Assembly: GCA_964549155.1 (NCBI GenBank)
Contig: CAZJUG010000004.1
Span: 1 to 37,350, forward strand
Length of the DNA: 37,350 nucleotides
Reading direction: 5' to 3'
From: CAKZRD01 sp964549155
GTDB taxonomy: Archaea > Nanobdellota > Nanobdellia > Pacearchaeales > GW2011-AR1
Made by a program: the position numbers and the translations under genes. Each line of letters begins with the position of its first letter. Within the stretch, counting starts at the first letter, position 1. The notes beneath the pieces are model-generated. The model was not told the DNA's origin. It was given only the letters and a program-made list of their open reading frames with translations, and did no database searches. Below, in pieces: positions 16,779 to 24,264 of this stretch.

Positions 16779-18323
16779 ATGGGAAAAAAGTGGTTACTCA
16801 TGGTCTATTTGTCCTTGCTAATTTCCATTCTTTTTTTAGTCAGTTTTGTTTTTGTTTCTGCTTCAAATGGAACTATTGATAACCCTCCTATATCTCCTAC
16901 AGGGAGCAATGGATATTTGGAATCGGATACAAACCACCTTAAATATTACGGATACTATCATGCTCAGGATTCCAGATATGGGCTTTTTATGGAAGATATT
17001 TATAACTATACTAATGTCATCCATTTATCTTTAGAAGATTCAGGATTTAAGCCGGAATATATTGATAATGCTGCTGAACTTGGTTTGAAAACTATATTAG
17101 AACTTCATTTTTATATTGATAGGGGTTCTTGGGATAGAAGGCTTTCAAGACTTAAGGGATATATTGAAGAGGGAAAGATCAACTCGGACAATATATTGGT
17201 TTTATATCTTATAGATGAGCCTTCTTTAAATGGTTGGAACTCTAGTCTATTGAATGAGGCTGTTGAAAAAGTAGCAGAATATTTCCCAGATAAACTTACA
17301 ATGGTGAACTTTGTTAGTAATGAGATTAATCCCCCACAGAGTCTAGATTGGATTGCAATTGATCCTTATTTTTATCCATATTATACTGATGGTTGCGAAC
17401 AAAGGGAAAAATATGATGGAAGGATAGCAAGATTGCTTCCATGGGCAAAATCATTCAATAAACCTATTCTGATACTTGGGCAAAGTTTTGAAAGAACTTC
17501 TTCTTCAGGGAATTATGCTCCGATGCCTTCTCCATGTCAGCAAAACTGGTATTATGAAACAGCTAAATCAGAACAATCGATAATAGGCCTATTATGGTTC
17601 ATGTATGGGAATGCTAGTTCTTCTAGTGAAAGCATAATCGGAACGAATGCTTTTCCAGAGGTGATTAATCTCCATAAACAAATCGGGGGGGAGATTTTCG
17701 CTAATTTGGGTAACGAGGAGGATAATGAGGGGAACAATTGGGACGATGATGAACCCATTCTTCAGATATACGAAATAACTCCGGAGGAACTAAAAAAAGG
17801 AATCACAAAAGAGTTAGTGGGGGGAGAAAAAATAAAATTTTCAATTAATCAACAAAATCATACATTAATTATCAATAAGGTTTTTCAAAATAATGTGGAT
17901 ATAACTTTTCAGAGCGAGCAAACAAATCTTACTATTTATATATATCAGGAAAAAAAATTAAATTTAACCTCCTCCGAATATTATGACCTCCGGATTAGAT
18001 TAAATTCTGTGGTTGGTAATGTGTCTAATATCACTCTTCAAGAAATAAAAGAGGATATATTGAATCAATCGGAGAATGTAGGAGCATCACTCCAGCCAGA
18101 GGATACAACCGATGAGGGACTAGGAGATACTAGTTTAGGACTTAATCTATGGGAGAACTTACTGGGTAAACCTTATGACTCAATTAAGGATAGCTGGACA
18201 AATATTGAAGACAAGTCTCTATCAAGATTTTTTATCATTGCCGGGATTGTTTTGATAGTCTTCCTAATAATCATTCTTGTTTTTATCTTTTATAAAAACA
18301 CCCACGAAAGTTATTCTCCCTAA
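16779..18323 (+). CDS. membrane-anchored glycosidase-like TIM-barrel protein
   Basis: 514 aa from ATG 16779. ATG 16761 is in frame, but TATA box TATTTATAAA at 16749-16758 is about 28 nt before 16779, and MGKKWLLMVYL starts a good signal peptide (cleavage near SAS). Residues about 35-300 read like a (beta/alpha)8 glycoside hydrolase: YYGYYHAQDS, TILELHFYI, ILVLYLIDEPS (candidate acid/base Glu147), LDWIAIDPYFYPYY, KPILILGQSFER (candidate second Glu). Residues about 330-470 are a polar beta-rich linker domain, and a membrane helix at about 485-505 anchors it outside the cell. No exact GH family is assigned. Role could be glycan trimming at the surface. It is the last gene of the surface cluster and converges on the HIT gene. 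Confidence 0.65.
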   Translation: MGKKWLLMVYLSLLISILFLVSFVFVSASNGTIDNPPISPTGSNGYLESDTNHLKYYGYYHAQDSRYGLFMEDIYNYTNVIHLSLEDSGFKPEYIDNAAELGLKTILELHFYIDRGSWDRRLSRLKGYIEEGKINSDNILVLYLIDEPSLNGWNSSLLNEAVEKVAEYFPDKLTMVNFVSNEINPPQSLDWIAIDPYFYPYYTDGCEQREKYDGRIARLLPWAKSFNKPILILGQSFERTSSSGNYAPMPSPCQQNWYYETAKSEQSIIGLLWFMYGNASSSSESIIGTNAFPEVINLHKQIGGEIFANLGNEEDNEGNNWDDDEPILQIYEITPEELKKGITKELVGGEKIKFSINQQNHTLIINKVFQNNVDITFQSEQTNLTIYIYQEKKLNLTSSEYYDLRIRLNSVVGNVSNITLQEIKEDILNQSENVGASLQPEDTTDEGLGDTSLGLNLWENLLGKPYDSIKDSWTNIEDKSLSRFFIIAGIVLIVFLIIILVFIFYKNTHESYSP

Positions 18324-18368
18324 GGAATTTTTAGGGCTGATTCCTATTATTGGTCAATCAAAAGTCAT

Positions 18369-18992
18369 CTATGGAATTCTTGGCTTCAATACTGGCAATT
18401 TAGGAGAAGAATCTTGTTTTTTTGATTTTGGCTTTCTTTCGGATTTGTTCTTTTTGATAACCTTTAATGCAGTTTGAAGTTCTTTTAATTCTCCTTCTGG
18501 AGCTTTTTTTCTTTCTGTTTCATTTCCGTAAAGTGGAAGAACTTCAATTAATGAGTGTCCGATAATATTCTGAGAATTTATCTTAATCTCTTTTGGCTTA
18601 AATTTTGTTTTTATTTTCTTTGCCAATTTTTTTGCTATTCTGAATGTTGATGCTGGTATTTGGGAAGTTTCAAGATGTTTTTTTGGGATTACCATCAAAT
18701 GCCCTTTACTCAGTGGATTGATTTCTAAAACTGTAAGGTTTTCTTTGTCTTCGTCTAAGATAAAAGAAGAAATCTGCTTTGATGCAATATTGCAAAATAT
18801 ACATTCTGTCGTTTGTGCTTCTTGTGGTTTTTGCATATGTGTAAGCTGATTCTCTTTTACGAAAGATTCTACTTCTTCAACAGACATAGATAAAATTTTT
18901 TCTTTTATCAGTTCTCTTTTGTCTTCGGGGAAATTATCTAATTGTCCGAGAAGTTGTTCTTTTATTGCATTTGCTTGTTCTGAGGTTAGCAT
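18369..18992 (-). CDS. HIT-family protein with degenerate histidine triad
   Basis: 207 aa. Residues about 1-55 are a helical N-terminal extension. The HIT domain follows: Zn-type C64xxC67 (ECIFCNI), DxxxNLTVLEINPLSKGHLMVIPKKH (His98, His106), and a final strand GHSLIEVLP where the triad H-x-H-x-H should be. Only the first His (His146) is kept; the next two positions are Leu148 and Glu150. HIT hydrolases use the middle His as nucleophile, so nucleotide hydrolase/transferase activity is doubtful and a binding or altered role is possible. A basic tail ends the protein. A TATA-like CTTATAA at about 19014-19021 lies upstream on this strand. Confidence 0.8.
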   Translation of the reverse strand: MLTSEQANAIKEQLLGQLDNFPEDKRELIKEKILSMSVEEVESFVKENQLTHMQKPQEAQTTECIFCNIASKQISSFILDEDKENLTVLEINPLSKGHLMVIPKKHLETSQIPASTFRIAKKLAKKIKTKFKPKEIKINSQNIIGHSLIEVLPLYGNETERKKAPEGELKELQTALKVIKKNKSERKPKSKKQDSSPKLPVLKPRIP

Positions 18993-19203
18993 AATTTTAT
19001 TTATATTCTGAAGGTTATAAGGTTTTTGTTTGGACTACTTTTTTTCACAAAAGAAAGTTCCCCCTAATCAAAGAAAAATTAGCTTAAGATTTTCTCACTT
19101 TGTTCGTCAATCACGAAAATTTTCACTTTTCAACACAGTTGTTTCTTCCTAGTGAATTCGTTTTTAAATGTGATTGTTCTGGATTGTGTATTTTTCAGGG
19201 GAT

Positions 19204-19216
19204 GATTATTTAAATA
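19204..19216 (+). promoter_or_regulatory. TATA box of thyX-tmk
   Basis: ATTATTTAAATAG sits about 27 nt before ATG 19238, fitting a leaderless thyX transcript that continues into tmk. The 180 bases before it, back to the HIT promoter, show no other feature. Confidence 0.55.
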
Positions 19217-19237
19217 GCCCTCAAAGGGTTTAACTTT

Positions 19238-20404
19238 ATGAAAGTTCAATTAATTGGTTCTACTGAGGGGATTAGGAATCAGCAAGATGCGAAAAGGTGG
19301 GTGCAAAATCATGCGAGAATTTGTTACACAGATAAAGATTGGGATCATTTAATTGAAGAGGATTTCAAGAAAGGTCTTGTTGGAAGTCTTATTGGTCGGG
19401 GACATCATAGTCCGTTCGATCATTTCAATTTAAATTTCTATTTCAATGGTCCTGAAAAAGCTCTTGCAATGGTCTTCAATAATCAAGGAATGTATACAAC
19501 TTCTGAGAAATCTGCTAGATATACTGTGATGGATGGAATTCCGAATCTTCAGAAAAATCTTTATGATAAATGGAATGATTGGTATATTGAGGAAATGAAG
19601 CAAAGATTTCCTCAAGATAAATTTCCAAAGTTATATGCTGTTGGGGGTGATAAAAAAACAAATATGGAGAAACTCGCTCAAGAAAATGCAAGATATATGA
19701 CTTCTGTCTTTACTCCAACAAAGATGACTCATTCTTTAACTTGGAGACAGATGAATATCATTTATCATCAATTTAGAGACTTTATCTCTGAAAATTCAGG
19801 TAGTTCTGACGAATTCAAAAGAAGACTTTCTGAATCAATGCAAGGGTTTATTGAATCTGATGAAATAGGAAGATGGGTTATTGATGAAGCACAAGTTAAG
19901 ATGAAGGGTAACATTCCATCAAGGTTTTTTCGTAATCCTGTTGAGGAACATTTCGGGGCAGATATATATTCAACTAATTACGATGCTAGTTTTGCTTCTT
20001 TGGCTCAGTTACATAGACATAGACTTGCTACATATTCTGTTTCCGAGGGTTATCAGAAAGGGGCTCCAAGGGGATTTTATATTCCCCGATTGGTGGAAGC
20101 TTCTGGGAAGGAGTCTGAATGGGTTCAAGATTTAAGAAATGTTTCGGAAAATGATTTTCCCCAAGCCCAATTACTTCTTGTTGGGGAAAGAGGTATGAGA
20201 GAACATTTGTCTGCAAAAGCTGAAGAAAGGGAGTGTGGTCTCGCACAATTGGAAACTGCGAGAGTTGTTTCAGATGTTTTAGATAAATATTCAAGACATT
20301 TTCCTGAAATGGAAAGATTAAGACAACCTGTTTGTTTGGATGGCGGTTGTAAAAAGGGTGGATGTAACTTCGGGTCTTCAATGTATTTGGAGAGAATGGT
20401 TTAA
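19238..20404 (+). CDS. thyX: flavin-dependent thymidylate synthase, long bipartite form
   Basis: 388 aa. ThyX makes dTMP from dUMP using methylene-tetrahydrofolate and FAD/NADPH. Usual ThyX is about 220-250 aa with one contiguous signature RHRxxSxNExSxRY. Here the signature is split over two ThyX-like halves. The first half has GRGHHSPFDHF and TTSEKSARYT (Glu90, Ser92, Arg94, Tyr95) without RHR. The second half has QLHRHRLATYSVSEGY (Arg260-His261-Arg262) without the ExSxRY. This reads as a duplicated domain with complementary loss. The C-terminus has a Cys cluster (CLDGGCKKGGC) that could bind metal. tmk follows with no spacer, supporting a dTMP role. Confidence 0.85.
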   Translation: MKVQLIGSTEGIRNQQDAKRWVQNHARICYTDKDWDHLIEEDFKKGLVGSLIGRGHHSPFDHFNLNFYFNGPEKALAMVFNNQGMYTTSEKSARYTVMDGIPNLQKNLYDKWNDWYIEEMKQRFPQDKFPKLYAVGGDKKTNMEKLAQENARYMTSVFTPTKMTHSLTWRQMNIIYHQFRDFISENSGSSDEFKRRLSESMQGFIESDEIGRWVIDEAQVKMKGNIPSRFFRNPVEEHFGADIYSTNYDASFASLAQLHRHRLATYSVSEGYQKGAPRGFYIPRLVEASGKESEWVQDLRNVSENDFPQAQLLLVGERGMREHLSAKAEERECGLAQLETARVVSDVLDKYSRHFPEMERLRQPVCLDGGCKKGGCNFGSSMYLERMV

Positions 20405-21019
20405 ATGGAACAAGGAAAATTTATTACATTTGAAGGAATTGATGGGTGTGGGAAATCTACACAGGTTAAAATGTTTTTTGATTATTTATTTTCTAAAAGT
20501 AAGTATAATCATGTCTTAATGACTAGAGAACCTTATAAGGATGTAAATATAAGAGAAATTCTTCAGTCAGACTCTGACCCATATTCTAAGGCTCAACTTT
20601 TGGCAAATCTTTTTGTGAACGATCGTAGAAGACATCAGGAGGAAGTTATTTTGCCGAATCTTGAAAAAGGGATTGATGTTGTAAGTGATAGATTTTCTTT
20701 TTCTACACTCGCTTATCAGCAAACACAAGGAGTTTCTCTATCTGACTTATTGAAGATGCACAAAGGTATTCGAATTCCGGATATGATTTATTTGATTGAT
20801 GTCCCAGTAGATACTGCTTTTTCTAGGATGGGTTCAGACAAGGGGAGAAAAACTGAGCAAAAATTTGAAAAACAAAAAGAATTTGTCGAAAAACTGAGAC
20901 AGAACTATCTGAAACTTAAAAATCTCCCAAACCATAATGTTGTAGTCATAAATGGGGCTCAGTCTCCTGAAGCCGTTTTCAAAGATGTAGTAAAAGCTTA
21001 TGAAAATAGGTTCGGATAA
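20405..21019 (+). CDS. tmk: thymidylate kinase
   Basis: 204 aa. Phosphorylates dTMP to dTDP with ATP. P-loop FEGIDGCGKST (residues 9-19), TREPY (about 41-45, dTMP contact), DRFSFSTLAYQ (the DR-Y/F motif, about 97-107), and an Arg/Lys-rich LID region (SRMGSDKGRKTEQKFE, about 140-156). Length is normal for the family. Its ATG follows the thyX stop directly, so the two consecutive enzymes of dTTP synthesis are co-translated. Confidence 0.95.
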   Translation: MEQGKFITFEGIDGCGKSTQVKMFFDYLFSKSKYNHVLMTREPYKDVNIREILQSDSDPYSKAQLLANLFVNDRRRHQEEVILPNLEKGIDVVSDRFSFSTLAYQQTQGVSLSDLLKMHKGIRIPDMIYLIDVPVDTAFSRMGSDKGRKTEQKFEKQKEFVEKLRQNYLKLKNLPNHNVVVINGAQSPEAVFKDVVKAYENRFG

Positions 21020-21070
21020 TCTAAAACTACAAAAAGTGGTAACAAACATTTAAAAAGAAAAGCCATCTAA

Positions 21071-21118
21071 CTACAATTTGTTGTGGTTAAGATGACATTT
21101 AGATACAATATCTTGTGT
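21071..21118 (+). promoter_or_regulatory. tandem NrdR-box-like operator upstream of nrdR
   Basis: Two 16-bp sites, CTACAATTTGTTGTGG (21071-21086) and ATACAATATCTTGTGT (21103-21118), start 32 bp apart, i.e. about three helical turns. That is the usual arrangement of paired NrdR boxes. Against the consensus as I remember it (acaCwAtATaTwGtgt) they match at about 11 and 14 of 16 positions. A TATA-like CATTTAAAAAG at 21047-21057 lies upstream, so the boxes would cover the start-site region and bound NrdR would block initiation. NrdR is the first gene downstream, implying autoregulation. Confidence 0.68.
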
Positions 21119-21141
21119 TATTTTAAAATGATAAAAAGAAG

Positions 21142-21600
21142 ATGATATGTCCATATTGCCAAAATGCTGATACGAAAGTTACTGATAAAAGGGATAGCGA
21201 AGCAATTACTCGGAGAAGGAGGGAATGTCTGAAATGTGGGAAGAGGTTTACGACTTTTGAAAGAGTTGAGTTAGATTTGAATGTTCTAAAGAAAGATGGG
21301 ACTCGGCAAAAATTTGATAGAGACAAATTAAAAAATGGTGTTGAAAAGGCTTTTGAAAAGAGACCTTTTGATTCGGGTAAGATTGATGAGATTGTTTCAG
21401 ATATAGAATCAAGGATTTATAGATTTGCAAAAGACAAAGATATTCCTTCTTCTAAGATTGGAGAGATAATTATGGATACACTAAAGCGGGTAGATAAAAT
21501 TGCTTATATTCGTTTTGCTTCAGTCTATAGAGAATTTGCAGATATTGAAGATTTCAAGGAAGAATTAAAGGGATTGACTGCTAAAAAAGATGGAAAATAA
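21142..21600 (+). CDS. nrdR: NrdR, ATP/dATP-sensing repressor of ribonucleotide reductase genes
   Basis: 152 aa, the standard length. An N-terminal zinc ribbon has CPYC (Cys3, Cys6) and CLKCGKRF (about 31-38), with the typical TDKRDSEAITRRRREC stretch between. An ATP-cone follows at about 49-140 (VLKKDGTRQKFDRDKL, IAYIRFASVYREF). NrdR binds paired boxes before RNR operons when dATP is high. It is almost universal in bacteria but uncommon in archaea. It opens the operon nrdR-TSCPD-nrdD-radical peptide-nrdG, with paired NrdR-box-like sites just upstream. The next gene starts 11 nt before its stop. Confidence 0.95.
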   Translation: MICPYCQNADTKVTDKRDSEAITRRRRECLKCGKRFTTFERVELDLNVLKKDGTRQKFDRDKLKNGVEKAFEKRPFDSGKIDEIVSDIESRIYRFAKDKDIPSSKIGEIIMDTLKRVDKIAYIRFASVYREFADIEDFKEELKGLTAKKDGK

Positions 21601-22099
21601 TTACAGATTGATTGTTCAAGATTCTAATGGAAGAGAGGTTTCTCTCAATGAAGTTGGTGTTGAAGGTCTTGTAAAATTATTAGATAGCCAAGGAATCTCT
21701 ATTCCCCCTAGGAGAAAGCGACTTACAAATACTCGAAGGTCCATAACTCACAAATTCAATGTTGCAGGGCATGAAGGTTATGCCACATTCGGTCTTTATG
21801 AAGATGGTTCTCCTGGAGAAGTTTTTATAACCATGGCAAAAGAAGGAAGTACTATGGGTGGGATGATGGATGCTTTTGGAACCTCAATTTCAATAGGATT
21901 GCAGTATGGTGTATCTGGTCTTGATTTGTGTAAGAAATTTATTGGTAATAATTTTGAACCTCATGGACATACGACAAATTCAGAAATTCCTCAAGCGAGA
22001 TCTATCGTAGACTATATTTTCAAATTTATGGATAGACAATTTTATGGTGGGGAACTATCTAAGGGTGTAGAACATTCGGGAGGGGAAGATGACAATTAA
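21590..22099 (+). CDS. stand-alone TSCPD-domain protein (class II RNR C-terminal-like domain)
   Basis: 169 aa. Residues about 45-155 match the TSCPD-type domain normally found near the C-terminus of adenosylcobalamin-dependent ribonucleotide reductase NrdJ: RRSITHKFNVAGHEGYATF, GLYEDGSPGEVFITMAKEGS, LQYGVSGLDLCKKF, ARSIVDYIFKFM. There is no catalytic barrel and no C-terminal CxxC redox pair; Cys is present only once. It overlaps nrdR and nrdD by 11 nt each, so it is expressed with class III, not class II, RNR genes. Its function is unknown. It may bind nucleotides or proteins as an RNR accessory, or be a remnant kept for regulation. Confidence 0.78.
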   Translation: MENNYRLIVQDSNGREVSLNEVGVEGLVKLLDSQGISIPPRRKRLTNTRRSITHKFNVAGHEGYATFGLYEDGSPGEVFITMAKEGSTMGGMMDAFGTSISIGLQYGVSGLDLCKKFIGNNFEPHGHTTNSEIPQARSIVDYIFKFMDRQFYGGELSKGVEHSGGEDDN

Positions 22100-24149
22100 A
22101 AAAATAAGAAAGAGAGATGGTAGTGTTGTTTTGTTCAATCGGGATAAAATAACTGATGCAATTTGGAAGGCTGCAAGAGCTGTTGGGGGGAACGACCAAG
22201 AAAAAGCTAAACATGTTTCAGATATTGTTCTTAAAAAGTTAGAAGAGAAATATAATGAATTTAGTATTCCTTCTGTTGAAGATGTTCAGAATCTGGTGGA
22301 AAGTGTTTTGATAAAAGAAGGACATGATCAAACTGCGAAAGCATATATTCTTTATAGACAAAGTCATGATGAATTAAGGAATGTAAAAGGTTTGTTCGAT
22401 ACTATTGAGGCTGTTGAAGATTATATTGGTTTAGACGATTGGATGGTAAAAGAAAATTCCAATATGGGATTTTCTCTTCAAGGATTGAATAATTACATTG
22501 CTACTAAGATAATCACTAATTATTGGTTAAGGAGAATTTATCCTGAAGCGATAAGAAAAGCTCATGAGGAGGGGGATCTCCATATTCATGATTTAGGAAC
22601 TTTGGGAGCATACTGTGTCGGGTGGGATTTGAAGGATTTACTTTCAGTTGGTTTTACGGGAGTAAAGGGAAAAGTCCAATCAAGACCTGCAAAACATTTG
22701 AGAACTGCATTGATGCAGATAGTTAACTTTTTTTATACTCTCCAAGGAGAAACTGCGGGGGCTCAAGCATTTTCTAATTTTGATAGTTTGCTCGCTCCAT
22801 TCATTCGTTATGATAACCTATCTTACAAGGAAGTAAAACAGATTATGCAAGAATTTATTTTCAATCTTGCGGTTCCTACGAGGGTAGGTTTTCAAACTCC
22901 TTTCACAAATGTTACTCTTGATTTGAAAGTTCCTTCTTATATGAAAGATGAGCCTGTCATGATTGGGGGTGTTCTTCAAAAGGAAACTTATAAGGAATTT
23001 GAAAAAGAGATGGCTACATTCAATCGTGCATTTGCAGAGGTGATGCTTGAAGGAGATGCATCTGGAAGAGTTTTTACATTTCCTATCCCAACATATAATA
23101 TTACAAAAGATTTCGATTGGGATAATCCAGAACACGATTTAATTTGGGAAATGACTGCGAAATATGGAATTCCTTATTTTTCTAATTTTGTTAATTCTGA
23201 TATGAAACCCGAGGATGCGAGAAGTATGTGTTGTCGTCTTAGATTGGATCAAACAGAATTAAGAAAAAGGGGTGGGGGATTGTTTGGTGCGAATCCTCAA
23301 ACAGGTTCTATAGGTGTTGTAACTTTAAACATGCCTCGGATTGGTTTTGTTTCTTCTTCAAAAGAAGATTTTTTGAAAAGAGTTGATTCATTGATGGAAA
23401 TTGCTAAGGAGAGTTTAGAGATAAAAAGAAAAGCTATAGAAAAAATGACTGACAATGGATTGTATCCCTATTCTAAGTTTTATTTAAGACAGGTTAAGGA
23501 AAGATTTGGAAATTATTGGAAGAATCATTTTGCTACTATCGGACTTTTGGGTATGAACGAGGCAATTACTAATTTTATGCCGGGAGAAAATATAGCCTCT
23601 GAAAAAGGGAAGGCATTTGCTATTGAAGTTTTAGATTTTATGAGGTCAAAGTTAGAAGAATATCAAAAAGAGACAGGAAATATTTATAATTTGGAAGCGA
23701 CTCCAGGAGAGGGGACGACATATAGATTTGCCAGAATAGATAAGAAAAAATTTGGAAAGATTAATGTTTCTAATGAAAAAGATTTTCAAGAATTTGGAGC
23801 TCCACCATATTATACAAATTCAACACAGCTTCCTGTGAATTATACTCCTGATTTGTTTGAGGCATTAGAACTACAAGACGAGTTACAAACAAAATATACT
23901 GGGGGAACCGTTTTTCATTCTTTCATTGGAGAAAAACTTGAAAAGGAATCTGTGAAAAATCTTATTAAAAAGATTGCTGATAAATTCAAATTGCCTTACT
24001 ATACAATTACACCCACATTTTCTGTTTGTCCGATCCATGGTTATATTGCTGGAGAACATGAATTTTGTCCAATTTGTGAGGGGATTGAAGAAGCTGATAA
24101 TACGGAAAAAAATCTTCAAAAGATAAAGGAGGTGAAGAATGAAAACTAA
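22089..24149 (+). CDS. nrdD: anaerobic (class III) ribonucleoside-triphosphate reductase, large part lacking the glycyl-radical loop
   Basis: 686 aa. N-terminal ATP-cone at about 1-95 (KIRKRDGSVVLFNRDKI). The catalytic barrel includes HIHDLGTLGAYCVGWDL (candidate thiyl Cys176) and the MCCRLRLDQTELRKRGGGLF block (Cys381, Cys382). A zinc-site-like CPIHG...CPIC (Cys647, His650, Cys660, Cys663) is near the end. The protein then stops at KEVKNEN without the RVCGYL motif carrying the essential glycyl radical. That motif is in the next gene, which starts 11 nt before this stop in another frame. The split therefore falls between the zinc site and the radical hairpin. It reduces NTPs to dNTPs without oxygen and needs NrdG for activation. 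Confidence 0.95.
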   Translation: MTIKKIRKRDGSVVLFNRDKITDAIWKAARAVGGNDQEKAKHVSDIVLKKLEEKYNEFSIPSVEDVQNLVESVLIKEGHDQTAKAYILYRQSHDELRNVKGLFDTIEAVEDYIGLDDWMVKENSNMGFSLQGLNNYIATKIITNYWLRRIYPEAIRKAHEEGDLHIHDLGTLGAYCVGWDLKDLLSVGFTGVKGKVQSRPAKHLRTALMQIVNFFYTLQGETAGAQAFSNFDSLLAPFIRYDNLSYKEVKQIMQEFIFNLAVPTRVGFQTPFTNVTLDLKVPSYMKDEPVMIGGVLQKETYKEFEKEMATFNRAFAEVMLEGDASGRVFTFPIPTYNITKDFDWDNPEHDLIWEMTAKYGIPYFSNFVNSDMKPEDARSMCCRLRLDQTELRKRGGGLFGANPQTGSIGVVTLNMPRIGFVSSSKEDFLKRVDSLMEIAKESLEIKRKAIEKMTDNGLYPYSKFYLRQVKERFGNYWKNHFATIGLLGMNEAITNFMPGENIASEKGKAFAIEVLDFMRSKLEEYQKETGNIYNLEATPGEGTTYRFARIDKKKFGKINVSNEKDFQEFGAPPYYTNSTQLPVNYTPDLFEALELQDELQTKYTGGTVFHSFIGEKLEKESVKNLIKKIADKFKLPYYTITPTFSVCPIHGYIAGEHEFCPICEGIEEADNTEKNLQKIKEVKNEN
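24128..24135 (+). promoter_or_regulatory. strong Shine-Dalgarno site for the radical-peptide gene
   Basis: GGAGGTGA, near-perfectly complementary to the 16S rRNA 3' end, lies 3 nt before ATG 24139, inside the last codons of nrdD. Most genes here look leaderless, so this site argues that the small gene is deliberately translated. Confidence 0.75.
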
Positions 24150-24264
24150 ATGTGAAGTTTATTCCCGAGTTTGTGGCTATTTGCGACCTGTTGAGCAGTG
24201 GAATGTTGGCAAGGCTCAGGAGTTCAGAGATAGAACAAAGTTTTGTGGTTGTTCTGTCGATTAG
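24139..24264 (+). CDS. detached glycyl-radical domain of NrdD, 41 aa
   Basis: MKTKCEVYSRVCGYLRPV is followed by QWNVGKAQEFRDRTKF and a Cys-rich end (CGCSVD). SRVCGYL is the class III RNR glycyl-radical loop, and Gly13 would carry the radical; in usual NrdD this is the last about 40 residues of the same chain. Here it is a separate gene with its own strong ribosome-binding site. It overlaps nrdD by 11 nt in another frame and is followed at once by nrdG. A sequencing frameshift is unlikely: nrdD continues about 20 residues beyond the zinc site before stopping, and the small frame begins with a well-placed ATG. I infer that it docks on NrdD to rebuild the enzyme and is the substrate of NrdG. Confidence 0.88.
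   Translation: MKTKCEVYSRVCGYLRPVEQWNVGKAQEFRDRTKFCGCSVD

Noticed and set aside
21024..21042. A third NrdR-like box (CTACAAAAAGTGGT)
   Set aside because: Too degenerate, and 44 bp from the next box, which is not in helical phase.
21128..21145. Five-codon open frame ending at the nrdR start
   Set aside because: MIKRR followed by stop; too short to support as a leader peptide, though it overlaps the nrdR start.
22089..24149. nrdD as a truncated pseudogene or frameshift error
   Set aside because: The missing loop is encoded immediately downstream with its own ATG and a strong ribosome-binding site, and the first frame continues past the zinc site before a natural stop; a split gene explains the data better.
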